A DNA stretch of 64,000 bases from Pirellulaceae bacterium (GTDB lineage: Bacteria > Planctomycetota > Planctomycetia > Pirellulales > Pirellulaceae): the NCBI GenBank assembly GCA_016784735.1, contig JADHUC010000008.1:1-64000 (forward strand), in the 5' to 3' direction. Below the pieces are notes generated by a model that worked only from the letters and a program-made list of their open reading frames with translations, did no database searches and was not told where the DNA came from. Position numbers and translations under genes: made by a program. Shown one piece after another: positions 34,208 to 43,537 of the stretch. The first letter of the stretch is position 1; each line of letters starts with the position of its first letter.

Positions 34208-34366
34208 CGGGACTCGTTCAAGTTCCTCCTCCGTGTTGCCCATATCAGTCTTACTCGGCGGGATGAGCACCAGCTTCATGCCGGTCGAGTTCGTGGTTCC
34301 CACAGCAATGCCAAGATGCTCTGCCCATGCGCGATGTCGAAAGGAGCGATGGCAACGGGTGGTGCA
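34208..34366 (-). pseudogene. Decayed SUMF1 module remnant
   Basis: On the minus strand, PPVAIAPFDIAHGQSILAL lies in one frame and NSTGMKLVLIPPSKTDMGN with TEEELERVP in another. These correspond to the PQPAIAPFNTDQAKEHQLA and LTMVLIPPGEFMMGSTAEE starts of the SUMF1 repeats in the intact 1501-residue kinase just upstream. The fragment is frameshifted and ends abruptly, so it appears to be a third SUMF1 repeat that has decayed. It lies just past the stop of the kinase gene. Confidence 0.7.
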
Positions 34367-34395
34367 TCGAACCGGCAGGGTGAGTTGGAGGCAGG

Positions 34396-37300
34396 TTATC
34401 CGGGATGCGGCTTCCCCGGGGCGGATTGCGTTTCTTTGGTCGTCGCTTCCGGCGATTGTGGAGCTGCCCCCCGAGCTTCAGCGATCCGGCCTGGATCGAT
34501 CTGCACGGCCAACCGCAGTCCGAGGCCATCGTTGCGAAATCCCGGCAAACCGTGGTTCCGATCCGCCGACCGGCAGTTCCTCGCGTCGGCGTACCAGCCG
34601 CCGCCGCGATACACGCGATGGGAGCCACTCGGTGGGCCCCTAGGATCGTCCGGCAACGACCGTGTGTAGTAGTCCCACGAGTACCAATCCGCGCACCATT
34701 CCCACACGTGCCCATGCATGTCGTGAACACCGAACCCGTTGGGACGCAACTTGCCGACAGGATGCGTCTCGCCGCCATTATTCGGGGTAAACCATGCGTA
34801 CTCCTGCATTACGGCCTCGTTATTGCCACAGTGCCACAGCGTTGTCGTTCCCGCGCGGCACGCGTACTCCCACTGTGCCTCGGTTGGTAATGCGCACTCC
34901 AGGTCCTGGTTCTTCCAAGACCCGTTCACTCTGGCCAGGAACTGCTGAACGTCGTCCCAGCTCACTTGTTCAACCGGATGCGATGCGTCGCCCGTGAACC
35001 GGGATGGATTCTTCCCCATCATGGCCTCCCACTGGGCCTGCGTTACCTCGCATTTTCCCAGGTAGAACGGTCGTGTGATGCGCACCCGATGCTGCGGCCC
35101 TTCGCCCGGAATCCGCTCGACGCACCATTCGTCGTCCGCAGCCTTAGCCTCTTCGAGGAAGCGAGCCTGCTCTTCTGCCGTCGACCCCATCATGAACTCG
35201 CCGGGCGGGATCAGAACCATTGTCAGCTTCTCATCGCCTGACAACTCGAAGTCTTGCTCGACCGGCACACCCAGATAGTCAGCCCAGGCCAGCTGGTGTT
35301 CCTTGGCCTGATCGGTGTTGAATGGTGCGATGGCTGGCTGCGGGGCATCGGGTGGAAGCTGCCTCTTGGCAGGTGGACCAGCCGAGGTAGTTCCAGGAAC
35401 GACTGGCTTGCTTTCAGGCGTCGTGTCCGGAATCTCGCAGGCCACGCGGAAGCCAGTGTCATTGACGCGGAAACGGGGCCCGCTGCTGTTCCGATAAGCC
35501 GACCGACAGAGTATTCCAGGGTTGTATGCGCTCCCGCCGCGGCGTACTCGGTCCAAGCCCTTCGTAGGTCCGCCGGGGTCGGTCCGCAGTGATGTCACGC
35601 CGGAATCGCTCTCGTCCCAATCCGCACACCATTCCCACACATTGCCGTGCATGTCTTGGAGACCATATCCGTTAGGACGCAACTCCCCAACCGGATGCGT
35701 TCGGCCCTCCCCATTCCTATCGAACCAGGCAGCGTCCTGCAATGCTCCCTCGTCGTCACCGCAATGCCAGGCCGTCGCGGTCCCCGCACGACAGGCGTAT
35801 TCCCACTGCGCCTGGGTCGGCAGGCGATACCGGCCGCCCTGCTTCGTTGACAGCCACTTGCAGAACGCTTCCGCGTCATTCCAGGACACGTTCACGACGG
35901 GATGTTCGTCCGTTTGTGGGAAGCCAAGATCGGCACTCCAGACGAACCGTGGATCTTGAGCGTAACGGCCGTCAAGGTAGCCGAATCCACCTTTCTCGTC
36001 CCGTTCGGCTTCGGTCGTGTACCCAGTCTCCTGGACGAACAGGCGGAATTGAGATCGAGTCACCTCATGGCGGCTCAACCAGAATGGCCTGGTGATCCGC
36101 ACCTGGTGCTGCGAATACTCCTTGCCGATTTGGTCGACAGCACCCTCATAATTCACTGCTTCCGGCGCTTTCCGAAACCGTGTCTTTTCTTTGTCGCTCG
36201 AGCCCATCATGAACTCACCGGGCGGGATCAGCATCATTGTCAGCTTCTCACCGCCGGGCAACTCGAAGTCTCGCTCGACCGGTACGCCCAGGTAGTCAGC
36301 CCAGGCTTTCTGGTGTTGCTTGGCCTGCGCGGCGTTGAATGGGGCAACGGCCAGAGGCGGCTGGCCAGAGGCCGTGGGCGCGATACCCGCTGGTTTTCGA
36401 TGGCAAGCGATCTCGTCTATCCATAGTGTATTTTCGTCCCCGTCCCGAGAGCCCATGTAGCCGAGGCTGAATTCAAATACCTTGCGCAAGTCGAGGTGCG
36501 ATAGTTTCTCCGGCTCCAAGTCAATGGTTACTTTCTTCCACTCCTTGGCACAGTCGAAACCAAAGATGCTCCATCGTACATCGCTTTCGCCGATGGGCTT
36601 GGCGTGTATCATGAATGCTGCAGAGCGAGGCCGAATTCCCTTCACGTAGAATGAAACAGAATCGTACGGAGTGAGGTCGAAGAACTGCTCACGTGACCCC
36701 CGCAACACAACGTTGGCCTGGACCCAAACGTCCTTTTTCGTCTGGTAGGACCAACGCAACGCCTGCGCAGAACCCAATGCCCCCGGGGAGTCGAGAATCG
36801 TACGGGTTGAGATACCATCATAGTCGCTAGCGTAATCCAGAAGCGGGTCTGGAAACAACGCCGTGGTCGGAGCGTCGAAGTTCACAAGGAGAAGCGAGTC
36901 CGGGTCATCGGCTGCCTTGGCCGGAATTGTCGGCGGTTCCCACCTCGCCCGGATCGGCATGTTCCCTCCTGACACAACCGTGACATCCTCGGCGTAAACC
37001 TCGATTCCATTCTTCTCGACCCGGACTCGGCGTTTCCCAGGGTCGACGCTAAAGACAATCTGCCCGTCCTTTCCCTTGCTCTCGACAAGGACCTTACCTT
37101 CGTCGCCGAGAACCTGAACGATTGCGTCGGGGTCGTCGATTTCGACGATCAACGTGCCGTCAGGAGTGGTCAGCGAGATCATCAGGCCCCAGAGGAGCAG
37201 GGGAAAGAGTAAACCGGCGGCCACCGCCAGCCACTTCCAAGAGTTTGGGAACCACCGGCTGCCTGACAGACGACGGCGGAGCGCGATGAGAATTGATGCT

Positions 37301-38901
37301 TTTGGTAGTGAGACTGAGATGGAGTCGTCACTCAGGGCCCCCTGACCCTGCGCTCGCTCCGCAGTGGCTGGGGTGATTCCGGGGCCTGTTTCTGCGTCGT
37401 CTCTTGGCTCCTGTGCCAATACGACCGAAGCGTTTTCGTCTGAGCCCTTTTCGTCCGCTTGGGCGACCGCGGCCGACGGCGCGTCCGGCTTGGAGTGAGA
37501 CGTTTCGCTGGTGGTACTCTTCAGGTAGCCCTTTAGTTCATCGGCGAACTGACGCATGGACGCGTAGCGGTCTTCCGAGTCCTTGGCCATTGCCTTCAGA
37601 CAAATCGCCTCCAAGCGTGGATCGAGATCGGGACGATTGACCGAGGGCGACGCGGGCTCCTGAGTGGCGATCTGCACCAACACGGCCGTTACCGGCCCGT
37701 TGAAAGGTCGCTCGCCGCAAAGCAACTCGTATAGAATCACCCCCAGACTGAAGATATCCGATGCCGGACCGGTTGTCTCGATGTCGCCCCGCGCCTGCTC
37801 CGGCGACATGTAAGCCGGTGTGCCCAACAGTTGGCCGTTGTGGGTAATCTGCGATTCGCTTGCAGTACTGCGCTGCGCCAGGCCGAAGTCCATGATCACC
37901 GGCTCGCCCCGCCGGTCGATCATGATGTTCGAAGGCTTTAGATCCCGGTGGACGATGCCCTTTTGGTGAGCTTCCTCCAGCGCCAAGGCCAACTTACGCA
38001 CGGCCAGTGCCGCCTTGCGCTGGTCAATCTCTTTCTCGCGCTCGATCACCGAGCGAAGGTCCTTGCCCGCGATATAGGCCATCACGATATAGTGCTGACC
38101 GTCCTGGTCGCCGATTTCGTACACCGGGCAGATGTTCGGATGACGCAGGTTCGCCGCAGCACGCGCCTCGCGCAGAAAGCGTTTGAAGTGCTCCTCCGTC
38201 TGGAACATTTCCTTGCGCGGGACTTTCAGAGCGACTTCGCGATCCAATCGCGAGTCATACGCGCGGTGTACCGTGCCGAAAGCCCCCTGTCCCAGTACTT
38301 CGATCAGCCGGAAGTGACCGATCGAATCCATCTCCGCAGGCGACGGATCGGCTCCGGCATCAGACGACTCCAGCGCGTCCCCGTCAGGTCGCCAAACGAC
38401 CGTCTCGCCGAGGCTCATGGCAGATGTTTCGACCGAACATGCTTCGAGTGGGATTGCAGAGACCTGGACCGTTTGGTCGCAGTGCGGGCACTTGCCCCTT
38501 CGGCCCGCATGCTTCGCCTTGACACGGAAGTTGTGGCCATTGGGACAAGTCACTGGGATCGAAGTGCGCTGCCGAGCAGCCTGCGGTGGAACGGCACACG
38601 CGTCATCAGGCGATTGCTCGAAGTTCAACCGGATCAGGTCAGCGTCGTTGGGAAAACGGGCAAGAAACTCCTCTGGATTCGGGTTCTCCCCGCTCATCTC
38701 TCGGTAGGCAATCTCCACCGCCAGCAACTCGGCAAGCAGTGCGCGACGTTCAGGGCCTTCCGGGTTTCCCAAGTACTGTTCGACTTGGGGACACTCTCCA
38801 TTTCGCCAAGCGTCCTCAAAGCGACTACAGATCTCGTCTACTCGCTGCTCCACCGCGATCGGAATGGACTCTTTCCCGGGAACGTGGGCATCTGGCTTCA
38901 T
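34396..38901 (-). CDS. Giant Ser/Thr kinase with carbohydrate-binding-like and two SUMF1 domains
   Basis: A 1501-residue transmembrane kinase. Features in order: a helical N-terminus, a four-Cys zinc ribbon (CPNGHNF...CPHCDQ, about 119-141), a kinase domain (195-460) with GQGAFG, VALK, HRDLKPSNI (318-326), DFG (338-340) and SPEQA, a linker, a membrane helix (about 557-575), a PEGA-like strand set, a jelly-roll domain like complex-I-intermediate/CBM folds (about 670-835), and two SUMF1 domains (about 885-1130 and 1190-1450). SUMF1 repeats end in CRSA.R....LGF/GF, with a single Cys where formylglycine enzymes have two, so they are likely ligand-binding. An ECF sigma factor lies immediately upstream on the same strand. 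AGAGGAG precedes the ATG. Confidence 0.88.
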   Translation of the reverse strand: MKPDAHVPGKESIPIAVEQRVDEICSRFEDAWRNGECPQVEQYLGNPEGPERRALLAELLAVEIAYREMSGENPNPEEFLARFPNDADLIRLNFEQSPDDACAVPPQAARQRTSIPVTCPNGHNFRVKAKHAGRRGKCPHCDQTVQVSAIPLEACSVETSAMSLGETVVWRPDGDALESSDAGADPSPAEMDSIGHFRLIEVLGQGAFGTVHRAYDSRLDREVALKVPRKEMFQTEEHFKRFLREARAAANLRHPNICPVYEIGDQDGQHYIVMAYIAGKDLRSVIEREKEIDQRKAALAVRKLALALEEAHQKGIVHRDLKPSNIMIDRRGEPVIMDFGLAQRSTASESQITHNGQLLGTPAYMSPEQARGDIETTGPASDIFSLGVILYELLCGERPFNGPVTAVLVQIATQEPASPSVNRPDLDPRLEAICLKAMAKDSEDRYASMRQFADELKGYLKSTTSETSHSKPDAPSAAVAQADEKGSDENASVVLAQEPRDDAETGPGITPATAERAQGQGALSDDSISVSLPKASILIALRRRLSGSRWFPNSWKWLAVAAGLLFPLLLWGLMISLTTPDGTLIVEIDDPDAIVQVLGDEGKVLVESKGKDGQIVFSVDPGKRRVRVEKNGIEVYAEDVTVVSGGNMPIRARWEPPTIPAKAADDPDSLLLVNFDAPTTALFPDPLLDYASDYDGISTRTILDSPGALGSAQALRWSYQTKKDVWVQANVVLRGSREQFFDLTPYDSVSFYVKGIRPRSAAFMIHAKPIGESDVRWSIFGFDCAKEWKKVTIDLEPEKLSHLDLRKVFEFSLGYMGSRDGDENTLWIDEIACHRKPAGIAPTASGQPPLAVAPFNAAQAKQHQKAWADYLGVPVERDFELPGGEKLTMMLIPPGEFMMGSSDKEKTRFRKAPEAVNYEGAVDQIGKEYSQHQVRITRPFWLSRHEVTRSQFRLFVQETGYTTEAERDEKGGFGYLDGRYAQDPRFVWSADLGFPQTDEHPVVNVSWNDAEAFCKWLSTKQGGRYRLPTQAQWEYACRAGTATAWHCGDDEGALQDAAWFDRNGEGRTHPVGELRPNGYGLQDMHGNVWEWCADWDESDSGVTSLRTDPGGPTKGLDRVRRGGSAYNPGILCRSAYRNSSGPRFRVNDTGFRVACEIPDTTPESKPVVPGTTSAGPPAKRQLPPDAPQPAIAPFNTDQAKEHQLAWADYLGVPVEQDFELSGDEKLTMVLIPPGEFMMGSTAEEQARFLEEAKAADDEWCVERIPGEGPQHRVRITRPFYLGKCEVTQAQWEAMMGKNPSRFTGDASHPVEQVSWDDVQQFLARVNGSWKNQDLECALPTEAQWEYACRAGTTTLWHCGNNEAVMQEYAWFTPNNGGETHPVGKLRPNGFGVHDMHGHVWEWCADWYSWDYYTRSLPDDPRGPPSGSHRVYRGGGWYADARNCRSADRNHGLPGFRNDGLGLRLAVQIDPGRIAEARGAAPQSPEATTKETQSAPGKPHPG

Positions 38902-39040
38902 GGGGACTCCTCTGCAGATCTAAGGTCTGCCTGCCGGTGCGACAGTTGTCTTGATGACGCGTGTCAATGCTACCAGTATGTATCTCCACAAAGTTCGCCG
39001 CCACCCGACACATTCTTGCTGACAAACTCAGTACATGCTT

Positions 39041-39652
39041 TCAGGTCGGGGCTTCGTCGGACCATAACCTTCGGATCAGCCTCAACTTGCGCTCGACTGT
39101 GCGCGTTACCACTCCCAGACGATGGCCGATTTCCTTGTTGGTGTATCCCTCCATTTTCCAGACCGCGATTTCACGGAGACTCTTTTCGGGCAGCCGATCC
39201 AGAAGCCGTTGATACTGGTCGACCACCGAGACGGCAAATTCGGGCGTCGGCGCGTGGCCGACGACCTGATCGATGCCACCGCCCTCGGTCGCCGTTCCGG
39301 CGCCGATAAGGGCTGATTCACCGTGTACTCTCCCTCCGCCACGTTTCTGGCGAAGATCGTGATGATGCTGGTCAATCGCCTTGCGTGACGCGACAACGAT
39401 CAGCACTTGCCACAAGTCATCTCGATCGTCGAGTCGCGGAAAACGGCCAAGACGAGTGCCTTCCACAAAACTGTTGAACGCACTCAATGCCACGTCTTCT
39501 TCGTCCCAAGCTCGCCTGGGGTGCTCGCCAAGCTTTCGGTGGCAGACTCGGACGAGCTGTGTAAAGTAGCGTTCCCAAAGCGCCTGAACAGCCGCATCAT
39601 CACCCGCCTTCGCCAAAGTTAGCCAATGAGTAACAGAGCCTTCTGCCGTCAT
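39041..39652 (-). CDS. ECF-family RNA polymerase sigma factor
   Basis: A 203-residue sigma-70-family protein of the planctomycete ECF type. The sigma2 region is residues 25-90 (LWERYFTQLVRVCHRKLG, WDEEDVALSAFNSFVEG, DLWQVLIVVASRKAIDQ). The sigma4 region is at the C-terminus (PEKSLREIAVWKMEGYTNKE, then IGHRLGVVTRTVERKLRLIR), a helix-turn-helix that contacts the -35. It is transcribed toward the giant kinase, 139 bases away, so kinase-controlled sigma activity is a likely arrangement known from such ECF groups. No anti-sigma factor is present. No ribosome site is obvious before the ATG. Confidence 0.88.
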   Translation of the reverse strand: MTAEGSVTHWLTLAKAGDDAAVQALWERYFTQLVRVCHRKLGEHPRRAWDEEDVALSAFNSFVEGTRLGRFPRLDDRDDLWQVLIVVASRKAIDQHHHDLRQKRGGGRVHGESALIGAGTATEGGGIDQVVGHAPTPEFAVSVVDQYQRLLDRLPEKSLREIAVWKMEGYTNKEIGHRLGVVTRTVERKLRLIRRLWSDEAPT

Positions 39653-39844
39653 CTCAATGATCCGTGCAAAGGATGGGAAAACGTCTCGCGTGCTGACTCA
39701 CTGTCCCAGGCCTCGTTACTCGGTCCAGCGCGATCAACTTCATCCACCGGACAAAAGCCCGTAATGTAGAATCGCGGAACGGGAAACGATTCTAACCGGT
39801 CAGACCCAGCTAGAGAAGCAGAAGCCCAATGCCAGGAACACAAT

Positions 39845-40060
39845 ATGCTGACAGGACAGTTTCCCCCGATTCCTACGGGCGTGACCCCATCTGTCGACCT
39901 TCAGTCAGAGGCCGTGTACATCCGCAATCACAACTCCAAGGTTCCCCAACCCGTGGCCCGAGTGGATGATCGAGCATTGTCATCGGATCCAGAAAGGTTC
40001 CGCGACGCCGCTCAGATGAAATCGCATCTCAAACGCGCCTTCGCAAAGGTCCGACGCTAA
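39845..40060 (+). pseudogene. Fragment of the C-terminal kinase lobe of the kinase-FHA-kinase gene
   Basis: The 71 codons starting MLTGQFPPIPTG match the end of the second kinase domain of the gene at 31850-34120 (MLTGRFPRDLAGG...). The shared tail is VPQPVARV.DRALSSDPE.RFRDAA and MKSHLKRAFA.VRR, with one codon deleted (EKRF to ERF). No upstream catalytic region exists, so it is a dead fragment. It sits upstream of the divergently oriented sigma gene, in the same plus orientation as the parent. Confidence 0.82.
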
Positions 40061-40175
40061 GACGCGTCCGCGACGACGGTGTTCCATTGTTCTGCGCAAC
40101 GCGGGCGCGGTACAATGCGCACGGTGCAGCGCAAATCGGGCTATGGACGCACAAACCAGCATAAGAGAACATCCT

Positions 40176-40574
40176 ATGAGCAAAGCAGCCAGCGGAGTCC
40201 CCGAAGAGAAACTGGCATTGTACGAGAAGCTTGTGGCAACCAATCCGGGTATTGAGCGGAAGGGTGCCACCATGCCGTATACATCGTTGAACGGCCACAT
40301 GTTCAGCTTCCTGACCAAGACCGGGACGTTGGCGCTCCGGCTTCCGGACGATGAGCGGGATGCATTCATCAAGAAATACAAGACCCAGCTCTGCGAGCAA
40401 CACGGGAGAATCATGAGGGAGTACGTTGAAGTCCCGGATGCCCTGCTGAAGAAGACGCGGGAATTGAAGAAGTACTTCGACCTGAGTTTCGCCTATGTGG
40501 GCTCCCTCAAGCCAAAGCCGACGAAGCGGGCCAAGAAGAAGACCACGAAGAAGAAATCGGCGAAAGAACGATAA
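40176..40574 (+). CDS. Small TfoX/YjbR-like protein with basic tail
   Basis: A 132-residue cytosolic protein. The central part (residues 10-100) contains GATMPYTSLNGHMFSFLTK, TLALRLPDDERDAFIKKY and SFAYVGSLKP, a strand-helix pattern like TfoX N-terminal/MmcQ-like domains. The tail is a lysine-rich stretch (PTKRAKKKTTKKKSAKER) that may bind nucleic acid. Start at 40176 (MSKAASG) is preferred over 40143. No regulator partner or operon mate is evident. Confidence 0.6.
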   Translation: MSKAASGVPEEKLALYEKLVATNPGIERKGATMPYTSLNGHMFSFLTKTGTLALRLPDDERDAFIKKYKTQLCEQHGRIMREYVEVPDALLKKTRELKKYFDLSFAYVGSLKPKPTKRAKKKTTKKKSAKER

Positions 40575-40609
40575 CGTTGCAGGTGATAGCCTCGAACTTC
40601 ACTGGAAGC

Positions 40610-42292
40610 ATGATGGCCTCACGAGACAACATACAACCGACGGCATCGCGAATTGTTCCGCTGGCTGCATTGTTGACGGCAGCGTTTCTGCTGGGGATTG
40701 GATCCACGCGGGCACAACCCGTCTCGACCGACAGCTCGAGCGTTGAGTGGATGGCGGCCAATTCGCAACTGATCGTCCAGGCTGTGATTGAAGACGTCTC
40801 CGTGCATACCTTCAAGAACGGGCTGCATCGCGACACGCACATAAACCACTTTCAGACGGTCTCTGTTCGGGTTATCGAGACGCTCAAAGGCCAATCAATC
40901 GATCGACTGCAGTTCGTACACAACGGAGACATTGGGAGGTTTGAGTTCTCGCAGGCCCAGAAGACCAAGCAGCAGGTCTTGCTGTTTCTCGATCATTGGT
41001 CACGCAACCCGCATTTCAATCGAGCTTATGGGGCATACGCCTACACCCGTTTCCCGGTTGTCGTTCAGTATCTGGCCGTTCTGAGCCCGCAGGATGTCCA
41101 TTGGGCCGACACCAGCGTGCCGGTATTGTCGAGCGATTTGACGCGGCTCTCGACTCCCGAAGAACTGATCGGCACAATCAAAGGCTACTTGAACTCTCGT
41201 CAAGACTATGGCCCGGTTCGAGGGAAGACGATCAAGTTGCCAGCGGAGTTGAAAGGCGGGTTCTATCAAGTCACTTTCACTTTTCCCGTCGATGCGGAAT
41301 TAGACGGCCGAAAGCCGCCTGCCAGCGCGGATGAACGGCCGAACTCAGATTTTGAGGAGTTCAAGCGGGGATATGCAAAGCGGCCGCCGCAGGCTGAAGA
41401 ACTGACCACCTACGACCGCAGAGGGAGCGGTTACGTCGGCGTGGATACCTTAAACCTCATGGCGACCGACTGCGATGCCATTGTTCGGGGCGTGATCGAA
41501 GACTCCTGCTTCCTCGGCACCGATCGTGAACCCACCGCCAACGTGTTTGGCGTCAGGATGCGCGTGCTCGAAACGCTCAAAGGTAAGTGTCCCGAGCAGA
41601 TCGGCGTTTACATGCCCTATCCGCGTGACCTGGAACAACTCGAACGCGACCGGCAGGAACTGGTGGTCTTTCTACGCAGTCAGAGGCTTGGCGACCCGGC
41701 GGCGGCTCTCGGTTTCCAAACTCGCGCTGCGCTGTGGGACGATTCGGCCATTGTGCTTGACGACCAGAAGGCGCAGGTTCTCTTTGGCGAACTGACGTGG
41801 CATCGGCAGCCGAAGGAAATCCTTGACAGGCTTCGTGTTCTCGCCCAGCGCGAACGTGAACAACAGGAAGGAAGTGACAACGCCTCGGCGCCATTTGCCC
41901 ATCACGGAACGCGACCGCCGGTCTTTACGTTCCACCCGCCCGAGTCGATTACCGCCGGCTCGGTGATTGCCGGCAACGTTTATTCCAAGGTTTACATGCC
42001 GGTCGACCGGGAGCTGGAAGCCAACGCGAGCAAGTGGGTAACGTCAGAGAACAAAGACCGGCGTTGGCTCGCGGCGCGGGCGATGATCTACTTCAAATCG
42101 GACGAGAATGCGACGATTCTGAAGACAATGCTCGACGATGATGCGACCTGGCGACGCATCGACGTGCTGCACATGCTCGAGAATTTGCCATATCCGCATG
42201 ACCCTAGGCATCTTGTTCGATGGGAAGCCTGGCACGTTCTCGCCGGTTGGGGCTACGACGCTCCGAAACCCAGTTTTGGCGAAAGCCGATGA
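40610..42292 (+). CDS. Exported protein with duplicated domain and C-terminal helical repeats
   Basis: A 560-residue protein with a signal peptide (VPLAALLTAAFLLGIGSTRA). Two halves resemble each other: SQLIVQAVIEDVSVH with VSVRVIETLKGQSIDRL, and CDAIVRGVIEDSCFLG with VRMRVLETLKGKCPEQI, each followed by a Gln/Glu-rich stretch and LLFL or VVFL. So a domain of about 150 residues is duplicated. The C-terminal 80 residues (RRWLAARAMIYFKSDENATI and following) look like HEAT-type helices. I do not recognise the family. ATG 40610 is chosen over a TTG at 40577. Confidence 0.7.
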   Translation: MMASRDNIQPTASRIVPLAALLTAAFLLGIGSTRAQPVSTDSSSVEWMAANSQLIVQAVIEDVSVHTFKNGLHRDTHINHFQTVSVRVIETLKGQSIDRLQFVHNGDIGRFEFSQAQKTKQQVLLFLDHWSRNPHFNRAYGAYAYTRFPVVVQYLAVLSPQDVHWADTSVPVLSSDLTRLSTPEELIGTIKGYLNSRQDYGPVRGKTIKLPAELKGGFYQVTFTFPVDAELDGRKPPASADERPNSDFEEFKRGYAKRPPQAEELTTYDRRGSGYVGVDTLNLMATDCDAIVRGVIEDSCFLGTDREPTANVFGVRMRVLETLKGKCPEQIGVYMPYPRDLEQLERDRQELVVFLRSQRLGDPAAALGFQTRAALWDDSAIVLDDQKAQVLFGELTWHRQPKEILDRLRVLAQREREQQEGSDNASAPFAHHGTRPPVFTFHPPESITAGSVIAGNVYSKVYMPVDRELEANASKWVTSENKDRRWLAARAMIYFKSDENATILKTMLDDDATWRRIDVLHMLENLPYPHDPRHLVRWEAWHVLAGWGYDAPKPSFGESR

Positions 42293-42355
42293 ACCATTCG
42301 CTGAACCTGGAGTTGCCCAGATGGAAAGCGTCCCCCTGGGCAGTTCCTCCCACCC

Positions 42356-42494
42356 CGGAGCTTGACTCCGTGGAGGAGTGTTCATAACCAGAACGCGGCA
42401 TCGGCTCGCACTGCGTCACCACGCTGCTCGCCAGCGTGGAACGGTGTTTCCAAAACGTTTTCACCGGAACATCGCTCAACGGAGGCAAGCTCCG
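42356..42494. repeat. Imperfect inverted-repeat element (about 139 bp)
   Basis: Arms at 42356-42383 and 42467-42494 are complementary at 23 of 28 positions and share the core CGGAGCTTG.CTCCGT. Between them a smaller palindrome reads CCACGCTG...CAGCGTGG (42419-42439). The unit lies between two convergent genes, in a 383-base gap with no other gene, and looks like a MITE or REP-type repeat. Confidence 0.6.
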
Positions 42495-42675
42495 CCGTGG
42501 CGTCCGGATATGGTTGAATCGCGTTCTGGTTGTGAACATCGTCCGACGGGGGCGAGCCCAGACGTGGCGGGAAATCGCTCTGGCAGTCCCTATTCTCGCA
42601 CCATTCGGGCACGGGGCTATTGGGGCTAAAACGCTGCTTGGTTTCATGAGGGAGAGTGGATTCGGTCATTCTCTC

Positions 42676-43537
42676 TCAATAACGGCAATCGTCGCTGTAG
42701 CCGCGTTCAGATTCGCGCCCGAGACCATTGCACCAATAGCGCGTCATCGTCTGGGTGGTGCCATCGAGTTTGCCCTCGGTGACCATCAGACGCATGTCCG
42801 AACGATTGTGAAAGTGGGGTTTGCCAGTCCGGATCGGCGCGACGATGGCAACCGAACCGCCCTTTGCGTGACGGATCATGGATTCGACGATGGACGGGTC
42901 GGTCTCGGAATCGTATTCGCCGGTGTGACAGGATACCGTAGTGACCAGGGGACAGGCCCCGTCGTTCTTGAGTTGAGCGACGTGCTTGGCTGTGAAAGCG
43001 GAGCGTTCAAGGAACCAAGACGGCAGTAGTCCGTGTCCGTGAATATGCAACTTCCCAGTGGTCTTGTTGTTGATCAGATCAACGAGATTCTCTGCAGTCA
43101 GTTGATAACTTCCCGGCTGTCCGTCTTTGTCCCAGGGGGTCTCGTGAGAAAAGAAACGTCCTACTTTGCCATCCGCCCAAACGTTGGAGACATATCCATC
43201 CCAGCTATTGTGGACTTTGGGATATGCTGGACTGGACGTGCAGGTGTAGATCATCTGTTTTGCGAAGTCGCTCGTCGGGTACTTGGATTCGTAGGCGACT
43301 ACCTTGTCGGTGAACGTCGCCACATCGGCCGCCGTAGGGACCGGTAACGACCGGTTCACCTTGCGATGCGTCCGAGGCGTCCTCATTGCGGGAACGTAGC
43401 CCGGACTCGTTCCTCTCCTCGGCTGGCGGTTTGCGGTCGGCGGCGAACGAGGTCCCGGTTCCCAAGAAGCCAATAACCACCTCGGAAATAAGAACTACGG
43501 TCGTCCACCTTGAATCTGTTAGACAAGCATTCTTCAT
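42676..43537 (-). pseudogene. Gingipain-like (C25) cysteine protease, truncated and frameshifted
   Basis: The main frame (42676-43473) contains VPTAADVATFTDKVVAYESK, HIHGHGLLPSWFLE and TTVSCHTGEYD, which match the catalytic half of C25 peptidases with the His and Cys of the dyad. The signal peptide (MKNACLTDSRWTTVVLISEV from 43537) is in a different frame, and only about 35 residues separate the two, so the usual N-terminal half is missing as well. This is either a pseudogene or a gene with a deletion and frameshift. It is convergent with the exported protein and divergent from the lipoprotein gene. Confidence 0.7.

Noticed and set aside
34251-34778. Minus-strand frame overlapping the end of the giant kinase
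   Set aside because: It is a different frame of the kinase's second SUMF1 repeat; only the piece after the kinase stop was kept, as a pseudogene remnant.
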